Positions 35,119 through 46,245 of a stretch of DNA of 64,000 nucleotides are shown here, in pieces (positions within the stretch are counted from its first letter, which is position 1; the number at the start of each line of letters is the position of its first letter). The stretch spans positions 27,005,139 through 27,069,138 of the forward strand of contig OZ026615.1 in NCBI GenBank assembly GCA_964020975.1, given 5' to 3'. This DNA is from Hermodice carunculata. Taxonomy: Eukaryota; Annelida; Polychaeta; Eunicida; Amphinomidae. Both the position numbers and the translations under genes were made by a program. The notes beneath the pieces were generated by a model. That model was given only the letters and a program-made list of their open reading frames with translations. It did not search any database and was not told the origin of the DNA.

Positions 35119-35961
35119 TATAGCATCTCTATCTTGGTTTCACATCTATCCAAAGTTTTAAGATGAAAAATGCCTCTGACCAGCATTTAAAATGCTATAT
35201 TTTTGTTAAGTCATGATTGAATGCAGAGCAATCATTTCTACTGGCACAAATGCCTCCAGTGGTGCCCAGGTAACAAATGAAATGAATGTAATGTACAATA
35301 TATAATGGGACTTTTTCAGTGTGAGCATTACCTAAAAGTGTAAATACAACACTTCATGTCAGCAGTTGTTGGCAACAGTGTGCCCCAGAATAGGAATATT
35401 GTTTCAGACAGTTGCCCCCAGGCTATGAATTAAGTAGCACCACTGGGCACAGCAGTCAAGAGCCCCGCTGAGTCAAAGATGGAGCTTAGTAGAGATGATT
35501 GGTGCAATAGTGAATGTAGGTGCGAAAGTACCAGCGGGTTTCTATATAGTTGGTAATAAAAGTTGCATGACACCTGCATGTAATCCACCAGGGTCTACAG
35601 CTTTACTGTCTTAATGTACATGTGACAATACAGTACAAACAGGCCCACACCACCAACTGCAAATTTGGGATCAAAGTTGTCTTCTTGTATGGTTTTAACA
35701 TGTTTACTGATTAAAACCTTCAAACGCATTGTTCTAAGATATGGGGCAAAAATTGAACTGGGTTGTGAGATTGACACACCTACATGGTTACCATTATCTT
35801 GTGGTGCATAACTGCATACATATGCATGCACATTATATGCTATCAATTACATGTCCATCTAATGATGCAGCACTTGCTATTTGTATGTTTCTTAAGAAAG
35901 AGCCTGCCCTTGTGAATAATGCCCATCAAATTCCAGATTCATATAAGTCTGGTCAGCTTAA
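35119..35961. other. Non-coding
   Basis: Nothing recognised. Confidence 0.4.
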
Positions 35962-36225
35962 CCCTGTAAAGACTTAGTCAACAGTTTTTCTTCACAATAA
36001 TTGTACATTTTAACACTCTGGGGACTGAGTTAACAGCTTTCTTTGGCATACGCTGGATGCCGTGTACCCGAAAGGTGCTTACAAAGATGTGGACTTTTGT
36101 TTTGTTATTTTCAGTGCCAAAAATAAGAAAAGTGGAAGTTAGACCTTTATGACATCATATGCCCACTGCCAAGTTTTAATGATGAAAAGCTGGATGCCTA
36201 ATCATTGGTGAGAGGCCCAATAGGG
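35962..36225. mobile_element. TTAA-type MITE
   Basis: TTAA precedes CCCTGTAAAGACTTAGTC and follows GGCCCAATAGGG. The interior has GACTTAGTCAACAG and GACTGAGTTAACAGCTTTC. Length 264 bp, close to the 277 and 280 bp relatives. An inner TTAA at 36010 offers an alternative left end. Confidence 0.6.
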
Positions 36226-36638
36226 TTAAAAACACACAAAATCATGGGTTCAATCTCCACTGCATTAAATGGTGGCTGTAGTGAGTAAAGATTAACATGG
36301 GTGTCTAGTGGTCAGAATGTACAGTAGGGATACAGAAGAGAAAATAACTTTTGTCTCAGGTTTAAGATGAATCCTGGATCACAAGCTTCTCAGATATCAT
36401 GAAATACTGAATAAACATCCAGACAATTTTCTGTTGCACTCCTGACACAAATCTTCAGGAAGAAAATACTTTGTGGAGGAAATTACAAGCTCTAGAGGTC
36501 AAAGGTTTAACGAAAGTAGTTTGTGCCCGCATCGCTTTGGATATCATACGCACACCAGATGAATTGATTCACATGCATGTAAATCCAGATTAAAGTCCTT
36601 GTGCCCCCCTCCCCCCCCCCAAATAAAATAAAAATAAA
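36226..36638. other. Non-coding ending in C-run and A-rich DNA
   Basis: A run of about 17 C lies at 36604-36620 and an AAATAAAATAAAA stretch precedes the pearl-like element. Confidence 0.5.
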
Positions 36639-37902
36639 ACAAGATATGTTTGTAAAACATAGATGCGGGTCTCCCTCATTACCCTTGCCCTCGCTACCCT
36701 ATTGATAGTGGTAGATTGGGCACTCGTGACCTTACAAAATTAGTGAAGGTTGATCATACATCAATGTCAAATATCTTTAAACTTTAACCTAGCCCGTAAA
36801 AAACGACTACAAACCTGGACAATATAAAAGTTATAGCCGAAAAATTAGTCATCATTTAGAAACCATATTCAGCAAAGTGGCTTTATGACCTTGGAAATTA
36901 GGGCAAGGTCACTCATTTTCACTTGACCTTCAGTTATTGTGCGAAAACCACAGGAAGTCTACTGTCTGTGTGTGACCCTCAAAACTGGGTCAAGGTCACC
37001 CATCTACAAACTCAAACTAGCCCTTGTAGGCAACTATAAAGCTGTGCAGTATAAAAGTGCTACCTCTAAAATGCAAGTTATCATGCAGAAACAGTATTAA
37101 ACCAAATGGCCCTGTGACCTTTGAAATTAGGTCACGGTCACCCATCTTCAAACTTGACCTAGCCCCGAATACGGACAATTATCCAGTGCAATATAAAAGT
37201 CCTAGTTTAAAAACCTCTTCAGTTATCATGTGGAAACCAAAGTTAACTCATGTACCACTGTGACCTTGGAAATTATATCAAGGTCACCAAACTTTAAACT
37301 TCTTCTAGCCCTCAGCAAGAACTATAGACCTGTAAAGTATCCCAGTCCTAACTTAAAAACTTCTTGAGTTATTGTGCAGAAACCACAGGAATTCGACAAT
37401 CTCTCTATGACCCTGGAAACTGGGTCAAGGTCACCTATCTTCAAACTCAACCTAGCCCTTATAGAGAGCCATATAGCTGTGCAATATAAAAGTTCTAGCT
37501 CCAAGGTATAAGTTATCATGCAGAAAGCATATAATCCATATTCAGTAAAGTGGCTCTGTGACCTTTAAAATGAGGTCAAGGTCATCCATCTTCGAACTTG
37601 GTCTAGCCTAAAATATGGACTATAATCCTGTGCAATATGAAAGTCCTAGCTTAAAAATCTCTTCAGTTATTGTGCAGAAACCAAAGATACCTCAGTACCA
37701 CTGTGACCTTGGAAATTACGTCAAGGTCACCCATCTTCAAAATTTGCCTAGCTTTTGACTAGAATGATACACCTGTAGAGTATCAAAGTCCTAGCTCAAA
37801 AACTTCTTGAGTCATTGTGCGGAAACCATCATCTACCGACCGACCGACCGACCGACTGACTGACGTGCAACGCTATAAGCCCCACCTTCTTCGAAGCGGG
37901 GC
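36639..37902. mobile_element. Pearl-like element, copy F, with about eight tandem core units
   Basis: Starts ACAAGA then a perfect hairpin TATGTTT-GTA-AAACATA (36645-36661). The core repeats a unit spaced mostly 138-150 bp. Each holds a box of the form GTGACCTTGGAAATTAGGTCA followed by AGGTCACCCATCTTCAAACT; boxes begin near 36727, 36886, 36977, 37115, 37260, 37408, 37558 and 37703. Next come an (ACCG)n/(ACTG)n microsatellite (37836-37863) and a terminal hairpin GCCCC...CTTC-TTC-GAAG...GGGGC (37879-37902). Core tandem units of about 150-160 bp plus a tetranucleotide microsatellite plus terminal inverted repeats is the published plan of bivalve pearl elements and sea urchin relatives, treated as Helentron-associated. 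Non-coding. Confidence 0.8.
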
Positions 37903-37904
37903 AC

Positions 37905-37910
37905 AATAAC

Positions 37911-38000
<90 letters not shown>
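37905..38000. repeat. (AAT)n microsatellite
   Basis: About 30 nearly perfect AAT units starting right after the terminal hairpin of the pearl-like element, followed by A-rich (CAAAA)n DNA to about 38080. Long poly-I or poly-Y frames across it are meaningless. Confidence 0.95.
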
Positions 38001-39732
38001 CAAAAAACAAACAAAACAAAACAAAGACAAAAAACAAAAACAAAAATAAAAAAACAACAACAATCAAAGAAAAGAAAAAGAGAAAAAATCTGAGTACTCT
38101 TGAGACAATTAGTCTATTTTTCCTAAGAAAACCTACACTGTTGATCTGAGACCAAACAGGGACAGAAATGCTTTCTTGTTTATTGCGTTAACTCCGGAAA
38201 AACTCAAATCTAGTTAAGGTTTTTGGCATACTAAAGCATCAAGATGCACAGTGTTTGCAGTGATCAAATGAAACTTCATTTCAGTAAAAGCAATTGTGTG
38301 CAACTTCAATTTATGGATAAGATTTTATGCCAGACAAAAATTGTGTAAAGTTTGAGCACAAGGTCAAATTATGCATGTAACTGACTGATAAAATGAGCTT
38401 TAATGCAAATAACATTATGTTTCCTGTTCAATTCTTCTTCACACAACCACCATATTTTTAAAGTTTTTTTTCCCTGCTGATGCTGTTTTTTTGTTTTTGT
38501 TTTTGTTTTTGTTTTTGGGGGGGGGGGGGTAATTCTTTTTGGCCAATAGATTAGCTCCTGTAACACATGCATGTAACATTAATATAATAATTACATTAAA
38601 CACCTACTTTCATTGCATGTTTACATGTACTGGACCCCATGCTGAATTCAGCATTACTTTTCACACTCTTCCACCCACAACTGTAAATTGACAAGTCAAA
38701 GTGTGTTACATACTCATTACCAAAGATGATTATGATGGTCTACACATACTTATCTCAGGGAGTTTCAAACAGTCACTTCACTTAAAGCAACTCAAAGTTC
38801 GCTACAAAGATGACAGCTATAGATTTACATGTATTACGTAAGTGTTGATGAGTTGTGCTATAATTACTAATTGGCCACAATCTAACACAGCATCCTTTGC
38901 AATTATGCAGTCAGTGACCTCAAGATAAGGTATTTTCAACAGATAAATGCACATATGGCAGATATTAAATGATTCTGCAACTTAATCTGATGTAATTCAG
39001 TAAGTCATAAAATTATCTGGATGCTCTGACTAATACATGTACATACATGTACACATGGTACATGTACATGTATAACCAAATATACCGGTACCGGTAGATA
39101 ATCCAGCTCATCCAAATTTGGCCAGAGCCTCTCACTTTTCTGCCTTGTTTTTTGACTGGTTTGGATAATTTCCCTGATGGAAATACTTTAATTTCATCTA
39201 TATTTTTGTTAAATGTAGTTCCCCATGGTTAAAAAAAAAAAAATCTTGGCAATCTTGGCACTGAAACAGTTAAACTGCAGTGTACACGTACATGTTGACG
39301 AAGAAAGAATTGCTGATACACATGTATATGTATATGTCAAAGCAAAACCTGCCAAACAATTGAAAAATTCACATCTAAAACTACCAGAAATGTTGTAATT
39401 TAAGTTGTGTAATGGATAACAGGAATGCTGCACACATGTTAGCTTGGCACCTGCTTTGTTCCATGTGGTCTTCTGAATATTATATCATATGCATATTCAA
39501 GAACATTAATAATATATGGTTGTCTCCAACAGCATCTTTCAATCCATAGGTGACTACACTTGTATGCATTCACAGTGACAGTGTGACAGTTTGGAGATAC
39601 TTTAATTTCATCTATATTTCAATGTAAAATTACCATTCACAATGACAGTGTATCAGCTTTCAAATGAACTGATGAGTGACAGTTCACAATGAGAGATTCC
39701 CACTGTTGCAAAACAAAACAAAACAAAACAAA
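38001..39732. other. Non-coding with simple repeats
   Basis: (TTTTTG)n plus a run of about 13 G lies at 38486-38530, ACATGT clusters at 39035-39075 and (AAAAC)n at 39711-39735. No gene recognised. Confidence 0.5.
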
Positions 39733-40725
39733 ACAAGATGGTCCTGATGAGCCTATACTCAGCTGACCTATGATGAATAGAGCAAAGAGAAGCAAGCCCA
39801 CCTTTATTGGAAATGAGATTAGAACAATCCCCATTGACTTACACAGTTATCAATAGGAATGCATGCATTAACCAAAAGGTACCAGAATCGAAAATCTCTT
39901 TAAAATTAACCTCTCCAGAGTGTCACTACCTAGTAAACATATTTGTTCAACACTCCCACTAAATACATTTCCATCAAATGTTGGCACAATTTGAGTCACA
40001 AATTGGAAGGAGTCAAAAATAGTGCAAATGGTGCACATGCAAATATTCGTAAAATAGAAAAAGCGAAAAAGTGCAGCACCACCTGGTAAACAGATTAATA
40101 TCTTGGGGTCTCCAAAAGTGTCCCTCGGCAATTTCAAAACAATTGGCTATGCAGTTTTGGAGAAGGTTTGATTTGGTCACAAAATTAACATAAAAATCAT
40201 AAAAAACATCTAAAAATTACTGGAGCAAGACCATTTGAACAAGCTTGGTAGAAAGCTACCTTTAGGTACATCTCTGCCAAGTTTAAAGTAAATCTGGTTG
40301 ACTGTTTTGGAGAAGTCAAAAAGGTGAATTTCCATTGCAATCCCCAATGACTTACATAGTAATCAATAGAATACATGCATGAAACGACACATACCTGGAT
40401 AGACAAATTTATTAAGAGTCAGGAATCCACAGTATCACCACTAAGTACACATCTTTGTTTACCCCTTCCATGAGCTACATATCCATGTTTCAGCACAACC
40501 TGAGTGACAGTTTTGGAGAAGAAGTCAAAAATAGCTTTAAAATACAAAAATTCAGAAAAAAAAATACAAAAAAGTCACAGCGCCACCTGTTGAACAAATT
40601 ATGGTCTGGGGACCCCCGAAGTGTCCTGTGCAATTTCAAAGCAATATATATAGGCTTGGCCGTTTTGGAGAGGAATTATTCTTTTAGATTTGGTCAAAAA
40701 ATGAATAAAAAAATTTAAAATATTT

Positions 40726-40728
<3 letters not shown>

Positions 40729-40819
<91 letters not shown>

Positions 40820-40829
40820 TATATATAAA
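40729..40829. repeat. (AT)n microsatellite
   Basis: About 45 AT units with two late interruptions, inside copy G. Confidence 0.95.
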
Positions 40830-41224
40830 TCACTTGAGGGTGACCACTTGAAACAACTTGGGAGAGATCAAACTAAGGTACATTTCTACCAAGTTTGAAA
40901 TGAATCTGGCCAGTGCTTTTGGAGAAGTACAAAATGTGAATTGTGCTTGATGGATGGACATCTTTGAGACACATCTGCTTTTCCACCTAAGCAGGTACAT
41001 AATAGGAAAGCAAACCTAAGAACTGTAGAGCAGAGTGCATCACTAGACTATGCAATAACTATCATGGTTACTGAGTTGTGACGGTCTAGAGAAGATTACT
41101 CTAGGTTGGGTTAAATATGTTTGAGGGGCATATCCTCCCCAATTGCCATGCATCATTACACAGACAGTGCAACAACGTCACCCTACATCCTCCCATCATA
41201 GCTGTCCATTTATGCCACTGTAAT

Positions 41225-42060
41225 GTGGTCTTTAGAGTTCAAGTCCTAATCGATGAATTATGTCACTTTCAGTAGTCTGATATTTTTGTAATATCATAGC
41301 ACCACAGTGTTGAAGACATGCTCCTAGCATCCGTTTCAACTTATGCTTCAAATATTCTTCATTGCGGGTTTTCCACCAACAATTTGATTCTCTGTATGAA
41401 GTCTTCTTTGCATGAAGTATTATTAGAAATGCTTTATATCTGCCCAATGCAAATATGCAGGACCATCAGGAATGTTTCCTCATGTATCAGGATATGAAAC
41501 GATATCAAAACTTAAGTTATCTCTCTTATGCTAAATCTTAGTCCTGTACTTGCTATCTTCTCTCCTGATATCCAAGTCTAGAAATGAAGCTGCATCATCT
41601 CTCAAGTTCTCCATGTTTCAAACCAGTTTATTGGGAAAGATATCCAGTTGATACATAGATGTTTGTTGTCATTCAAAGCTGCAAGGTCATCAGTGAATCT
41701 CCTGATGTGGCTTTAGTCATGTTTAGCAACACCATAATTGAATGGCATCAAGTCCTTCACATACAGGAATTCAAAGTGAAATAAAGATTATATAGCCATG
41801 AAAGGTGCAGTGTCTGTGCCCATTGGTATTTACCAATAATCTGCTGGAAGCTTGTGTTGGCTACAGAAAACACTGCATTTTCAATGATTTAGTGAGTCAT
41901 TGTTCCTATGTCATCTTTGGAATATAACTGTCTTTTGTCTGGAACTATATATCAAAATGGTGTTCCTGCCCACTTACTCTGATTCACTGGTTATTTCCTC
42001 CTTTGAATGCTTTATCAACCACCCATTTCAGTTTTTCTTTGAGATCATCAAGGTTGATTT
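41225..42060 (-). pseudogene. Reverse transcriptase fossil, possibly Penelope-like
   Basis: Minus-strand pieces include QQIIG-type and NGHRHCTFHGY- or PMGTD-type words near 41850, RRFTDDLAALNDN near 41690 (fits the (Y/F).DDL catalytic box) and LDLDIRREDSKYR near 41560, and the context downstream suits the YDKRD and SNIP words of the same family. From memory this block order belongs to a group of RTs often found near Penelope-like elements. The family call is tentative. It is broken in many places and no endonuclease is seen. Confidence 0.55.
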
Positions 42061-42536
42061 TTGTGTATAAAGTTGAAATATCTATTGATTTTGCTATTGT
42101 TTTATTATTGATATGATCAATGTCCTTCAGAATGTCAGTGATACTTTCAGTTATCTACATATGATTCACATCCGTATAGACCTTTATCTTATCACAGTAA
42201 TTTTTTGCACCTTGAGAATGATTTTCAGAATATTTGTAAGCTCTTCGGCTATTGGTTTTGAGACACACTGTTTAGCTGTAACAATACATGCATAACTGAA
42301 CTTCACTGACTTCTTATGCATTTTAATGGTGGCAAAAATGTAGTTTTCTGTTGTTTTTTTTTCTCAGTTGTAGCCAATCCCAGACTCTTGCATAATTTAA
42401 CTTGATCTTCAATACCATAATTTACTTTCTCACCCTTTCTGTAAGTGTCAGTGTGCCTCCTTGATGATACTACCAATCATGGATGGCTTGTCATAACATA
42501 AGCTCAGCTGACTGAAAAGTCAGTTGAGCTAAAAAA

Positions 42537-43685
42537 ATGCATAACTATTCATAATAACTGATGAAAAGACAAAGGAAAAGCCCAGCTGAGCAAGATAGCA
42601 ATAGGTAACAACTGTACAGATAAATTGTCCAACCGATTTTCCTGTTTAAGCAGTGGTTCAATACAATGATTCTTGATTAACACGTACATGTAAAGTATAC
42701 CCTGTATCACTTTCAAGCATGTTTGTGCATATATTCTATACAGACATTGTGTGACTCTGAACAGCAATTGCTTTGAAGGAATTCTACCAGTGAAATATAA
42801 TTTTTCAAACTGAAGCAATGGAAAGTGTTAGCAGCAGAAAGTCCGAAACATTTCTTATTGTTGCAATATGTGCATGCTTACCAGCATGATATAGTGTGAC
42901 TGTACACCTGCAGACTATGCATAAAAACATCATTATTAGCAATTTACATTTGACTATACAAGTACTTCTATCGCAGTGAGATCTGACTAGGAATACGTTT
43001 TGTTTCTCTCAAATATCATATGTGAGGAGGTCACTATAAATTGACAGAAAATCCATACTATTGTCATGACTTTGCACTATTTCCTGTCTTCAAAAGTTAG
43101 TCTTACTGTCGTCATTGTATTTTGTTTTCAAAATTCTTCATGGCTAGACATGTGATGAAGGGAATATGCACAAAGGTGCACATTCCTTTCATCACAGCCC
43201 AGTTTGATAAGTGGCTTGTGTCAGAGTCCTTTGAACAGTCTTTCTCACACATTCATGTTTCCATATCCTTTATATGCAAGCACATTTTCTGGAAAAATAA
43301 CAACGAATGGAAGCTTTATTAATGCATAATCTTGTACGTTCGTTTTCTTTACTCACAGAAGAGACCACCAGCTGCCGATAGTAAACACAATAATCTGGCT
43401 TTACAACTTTATTCTCTCCAGTAAACTTGTGCTTGCATGTTGTACTCTGTCATAAAAATGCATTGGTACAGACCAACTGATAACCCTAAATTAACTGTTC
43501 AAACCGTATATGATTATCCAAATATAATTCTGTCAACTGCAGCATGACAATAGATGGTCAGAATGCACATCTTGAACAAAAACCAATATTATTAGTATGG
43601 GAATGTACAGCAATACAGTACAAACAACTATAATAAATGTGCTGCCCTTACCCTAAACTAGTAGAGTTCATGCAATGTTTTAGCA
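42537..43685. other. Non-coding
   Basis: Nothing recognised. Confidence 0.4.
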
Positions 43686-43689
43686 GACA

Positions 43690-44960
43690 TTAAGCAGAAA
43701 ACTAAAGCTTAGACGAAGTCTACTTTCAGTGGAATCCCAGCAGATTTAACAGCTGGATTTGAAGTAGAATACTTAAGCTGCACTTTTTCACCATTATCTC
43801 AGCAGAAATTTAGGTGGAGAATAAGCAGACTGTCTATTCAGAGATGAGGAAGTGGCACCAGACTGTACCTTTAGCTGAAAGTCTGTTTGCATCTGGAGTA
43901 GGTAGCCATTATGCAGTGTGCTTTGAACATGCCAAAGAATAAGCCTATATTAGCTAGAGTTCCACCATACACATACATGTACATGTACACTGTAGATAAA
44001 GTGGACTTTGATCCAGTGGAAATTGACCATTTCTGAGGACAGAAAAGGCAGACTTTCCAGCATAAAGTAGATGGGATTTTTTGTGAACATTATATTAGGT
44101 ATCAAGACAACAGGATAGCAGACTTTTTCCAGTGGAGATTCAGCAGGATTCCCCCATAGATTTGGTATAGTTTTAGCATACACTTTGCACACACACACAG
44201 CCTACACTACACAGGGTTCCTGTGGTTTTGAGGTGGATTTAACAGTGGACCATGGGTAGACTTTCACACTGGCAAGCAGGCTTTCCAATGTAATTTAGAC
44301 GGGATTAAAACTTAGATTAGGGGTAGTAGCACCAGAATTTAGGGGGATTTACTACCTTGGGGTTAAAGCATGGTTACAGCAGGGAATAGAGATTCTCAGT
44401 AAATACAATGTAGGTGCATTTTGCAAAAATTCCTTTTCCTTCTGAGCTCTACTATAATGGTTCAAATATAGCGCTTATGACACAAGTAAAATAGAAGACA
44501 AGTTGTACCTTCACAGCTTGACCAACTTAATCCACTGTAGATTACGGAGAAAGACCACTGGGATACCAGCCTACATTCAAGCATGCTGCTGAATTTTTTG
44601 TAAATTTAACAGCAGACTTTATGCAGGCTTTCATCTCAGATCAGATTGTCTGTTTGTTTTTTGGTGAACTATAATTGGAGATACAACAGCACCTCCAGTG
44701 TATAGTCAGCTGGGACACCAGCCTAAATTAGCAGTACCATTGGTATTCTGCTCATTTTTCAGCATGCATGTACTCTAAGCAGATATTCAACAAGGTGAAA
44801 ACTATTGCTTTAAAGTTTGCTGGACCCTGAGCCTCGATCAATACATGAAGGTCTTGGCATTTTCCTGAAAGACTATTTTGTGGCAGGCATAAATGTATAT
44901 TTGTGCTTATTTAGCAGACTTTGGACACTTTGCTAAAAATCCATTGAAATTCTACCATAG
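43690..44960. repeat. Diffuse degenerate repeats of GCAGACTTT / CAGTGGAATCCAGC words
   Basis: Words such as AGCAGACTTT, CAGCAGATTT, CAGTGGAATCCCAGC and GGGATACCAGCCT recur irregularly for over 1 kb (for example near 43735, 44050, 44120, 44570, 44620 and 44720). No unit length is evident. The style continues at 45880-46150 and then gives way to the CCAGCCTGTTGACAG region. Confidence 0.35.
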
Positions 44961-45018
44961 ATTTGTAATGCCATTAGAATTTCACTAATTTATTGGGAAA
45001 CTTGAATGACATATATAT

Positions 45019-45134
45019 GTACATACATACATGTACATACATACATGCATGCATGCATGCATACATACATACATACATACATACATACATACATACATAC
45101 ATACATACATACATACATGTACATACATACATGT
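45019..45134. repeat. (ACAT)n microsatellite with ACATGT/GCAT interruptions
   Basis: A long ATAC/ACAT array with ACATGTACAT at both ends. Confidence 0.95.
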
Positions 45135-45472
45135 TCTGCATTAATTAGCACTAAGGTAACCAATCAGATGTCTCTATCTATACCACATGCCTGCCCTGTT
45201 AAACTTTATATTGGGCAGTTGAAACCATAATATTGGACAGCACATGCATGTCACATGGTAAAGCACTATGTATAAGTATAAAAACATGACGTTACCGCAT
45301 ATATCCCACTTGACGTTATGATATGTGCACCATATGGATGACAGAACGTCACACCCCACATTTCAGATCCTTGTGGTAGGCCTATTTGAGTCAACAAGAC
45401 AGCAATAAGTGCCGGGTTTGTGAGTAATAATTGCTATATCAAAGTATATCATTACTTAAATTGCAGAATATA
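45135..45472. other. Non-coding, with related AATATTGG words
   Basis: Contains ATATTGGGCAG and AATATTGGACAG near 45210-45238, echoing the neighbouring fold-back. Confidence 0.4.
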
Positions 45473-45616
45473 ACAAATATTGGATGGCAGGTCGTCCAAT
45501 ATGAAGTTTTACGGGACTTCAAAAAGTAATATTGGTCTCGCCTTTCGCCTTGCCCAATATTACATTTTGTCGTCCCGAAAAACTTCATATTTGACTCCCT
45601 GCCATCCAATATTTGT
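45473..45616. mobile_element. Fold-back element with about 63-bp arms
   Basis: The left arm from ACAAATATTGGATGGCAGG pairs with the right arm CCTGCCATCCAATATTTGT-type sequence over about 63 bases with a few mismatches. The loop is around TCTCGCCTTTCGCC. Within the arms AATATTGG is itself repeated. No coding. Confidence 0.8.
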
Positions 45617-45716
45617 ATGATATAAATCCCTCTGATAATGATTAAAGCAAGGTGAGTGGTACATGTGCAAGCTTAAGTACACGCGAGTAATAACATCCAT
45701 GCAGTCCCTCATTTAT

Positions 45717-45719
<3 letters not shown>

Positions 45720-45764
<45 letters not shown>
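45720..45764. repeat. (TA)n microsatellite
   Basis: About 22 TA units. Confidence 0.95.
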
Positions 45765-45766
<2 letters not shown>

Positions 45767-46245
45767 TATCTACATGTATACAATCCATATATATAAATAT
45801 TAAAACTGATGCTTTAAAGACTGACCTCAACTTCCAGCCTATCCAGGGCATTCAGCTGAGGCACCACCTATTTTCTGATGGGATACAACACACTCATAAA
45901 AAGTGAGAATCAGGCAGCTCTGCAGAAAGTTAACCAACAGCTATTCCTCCCTATTTGCAGCAGAAATACAATCTATTGTACACCCTCCACTGAATGCACT
46001 GTCCTAATAAGGTGGAAAATCATCCTAAATTTGGTATTTCTATTGAGTATCCTCTTGAGTTTGAACTTATTAAATTAAAGCCTAAATTCAGTGGATATTC
46101 AGTATCCCCTGAAATTTCATTATACTTAAAGCAGAATTTCAGCATCGCTTGAACTTGTCAGCATTGACTCAGCTGTACTTTGATCACAGTGTAATTAATT
46201 TCCCCTTGAGCAACTCTGACCACTGTCACCAAAAGTGCTATGTAT

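Larger units (their letters stand above)
39733..42536. mobile_element. Pearl-like/HINE-like repeat, copy G, apparently split
   Basis: Begins ACAAGATGG...CTCAGCTGACC, like copy B. Its body (39800-40950) shares phrases with copies B and D: CCATTGACTTACACAGTTAT, GTCAAAAATAG, GTGTCCCTCGGCAATTTCAA. It is interrupted by a long (AT)n. The tail hairpin typical of copy B (GCTCAGCTGACT/AGTCAGTTGAGCT, then AAAAAAA) appears only at 42503-42536, after about 1.5 kb of foreign DNA that holds a reverse transcriptase fossil. That both parts belong to one element is inference. Confidence 0.55.

Noticed and set aside
34898-35161. Plus-strand 87-codon frame
   Set aside because: It reads through ACATGT words, a TA repeat and a MITE.
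36727-37740. Tandem boxes as a CRISPR-like array
   Set aside because: The spacers are themselves homologous and the DNA is eukaryotic; the pearl-like core explains it.
37833-38067. Poly-Ile and poly-Tyr frames
   Set aside because: Translation of the (AAT)n microsatellite.
39741-39775. A second CTGATGAG as another hammerhead
   Set aside because: No GAAA or GTC at the required places; it belongs to the 5' end of pearl-like copy G.
45642-45851. Frame with YIYIYI repeats
   Set aside because: Translation of (TA)n.
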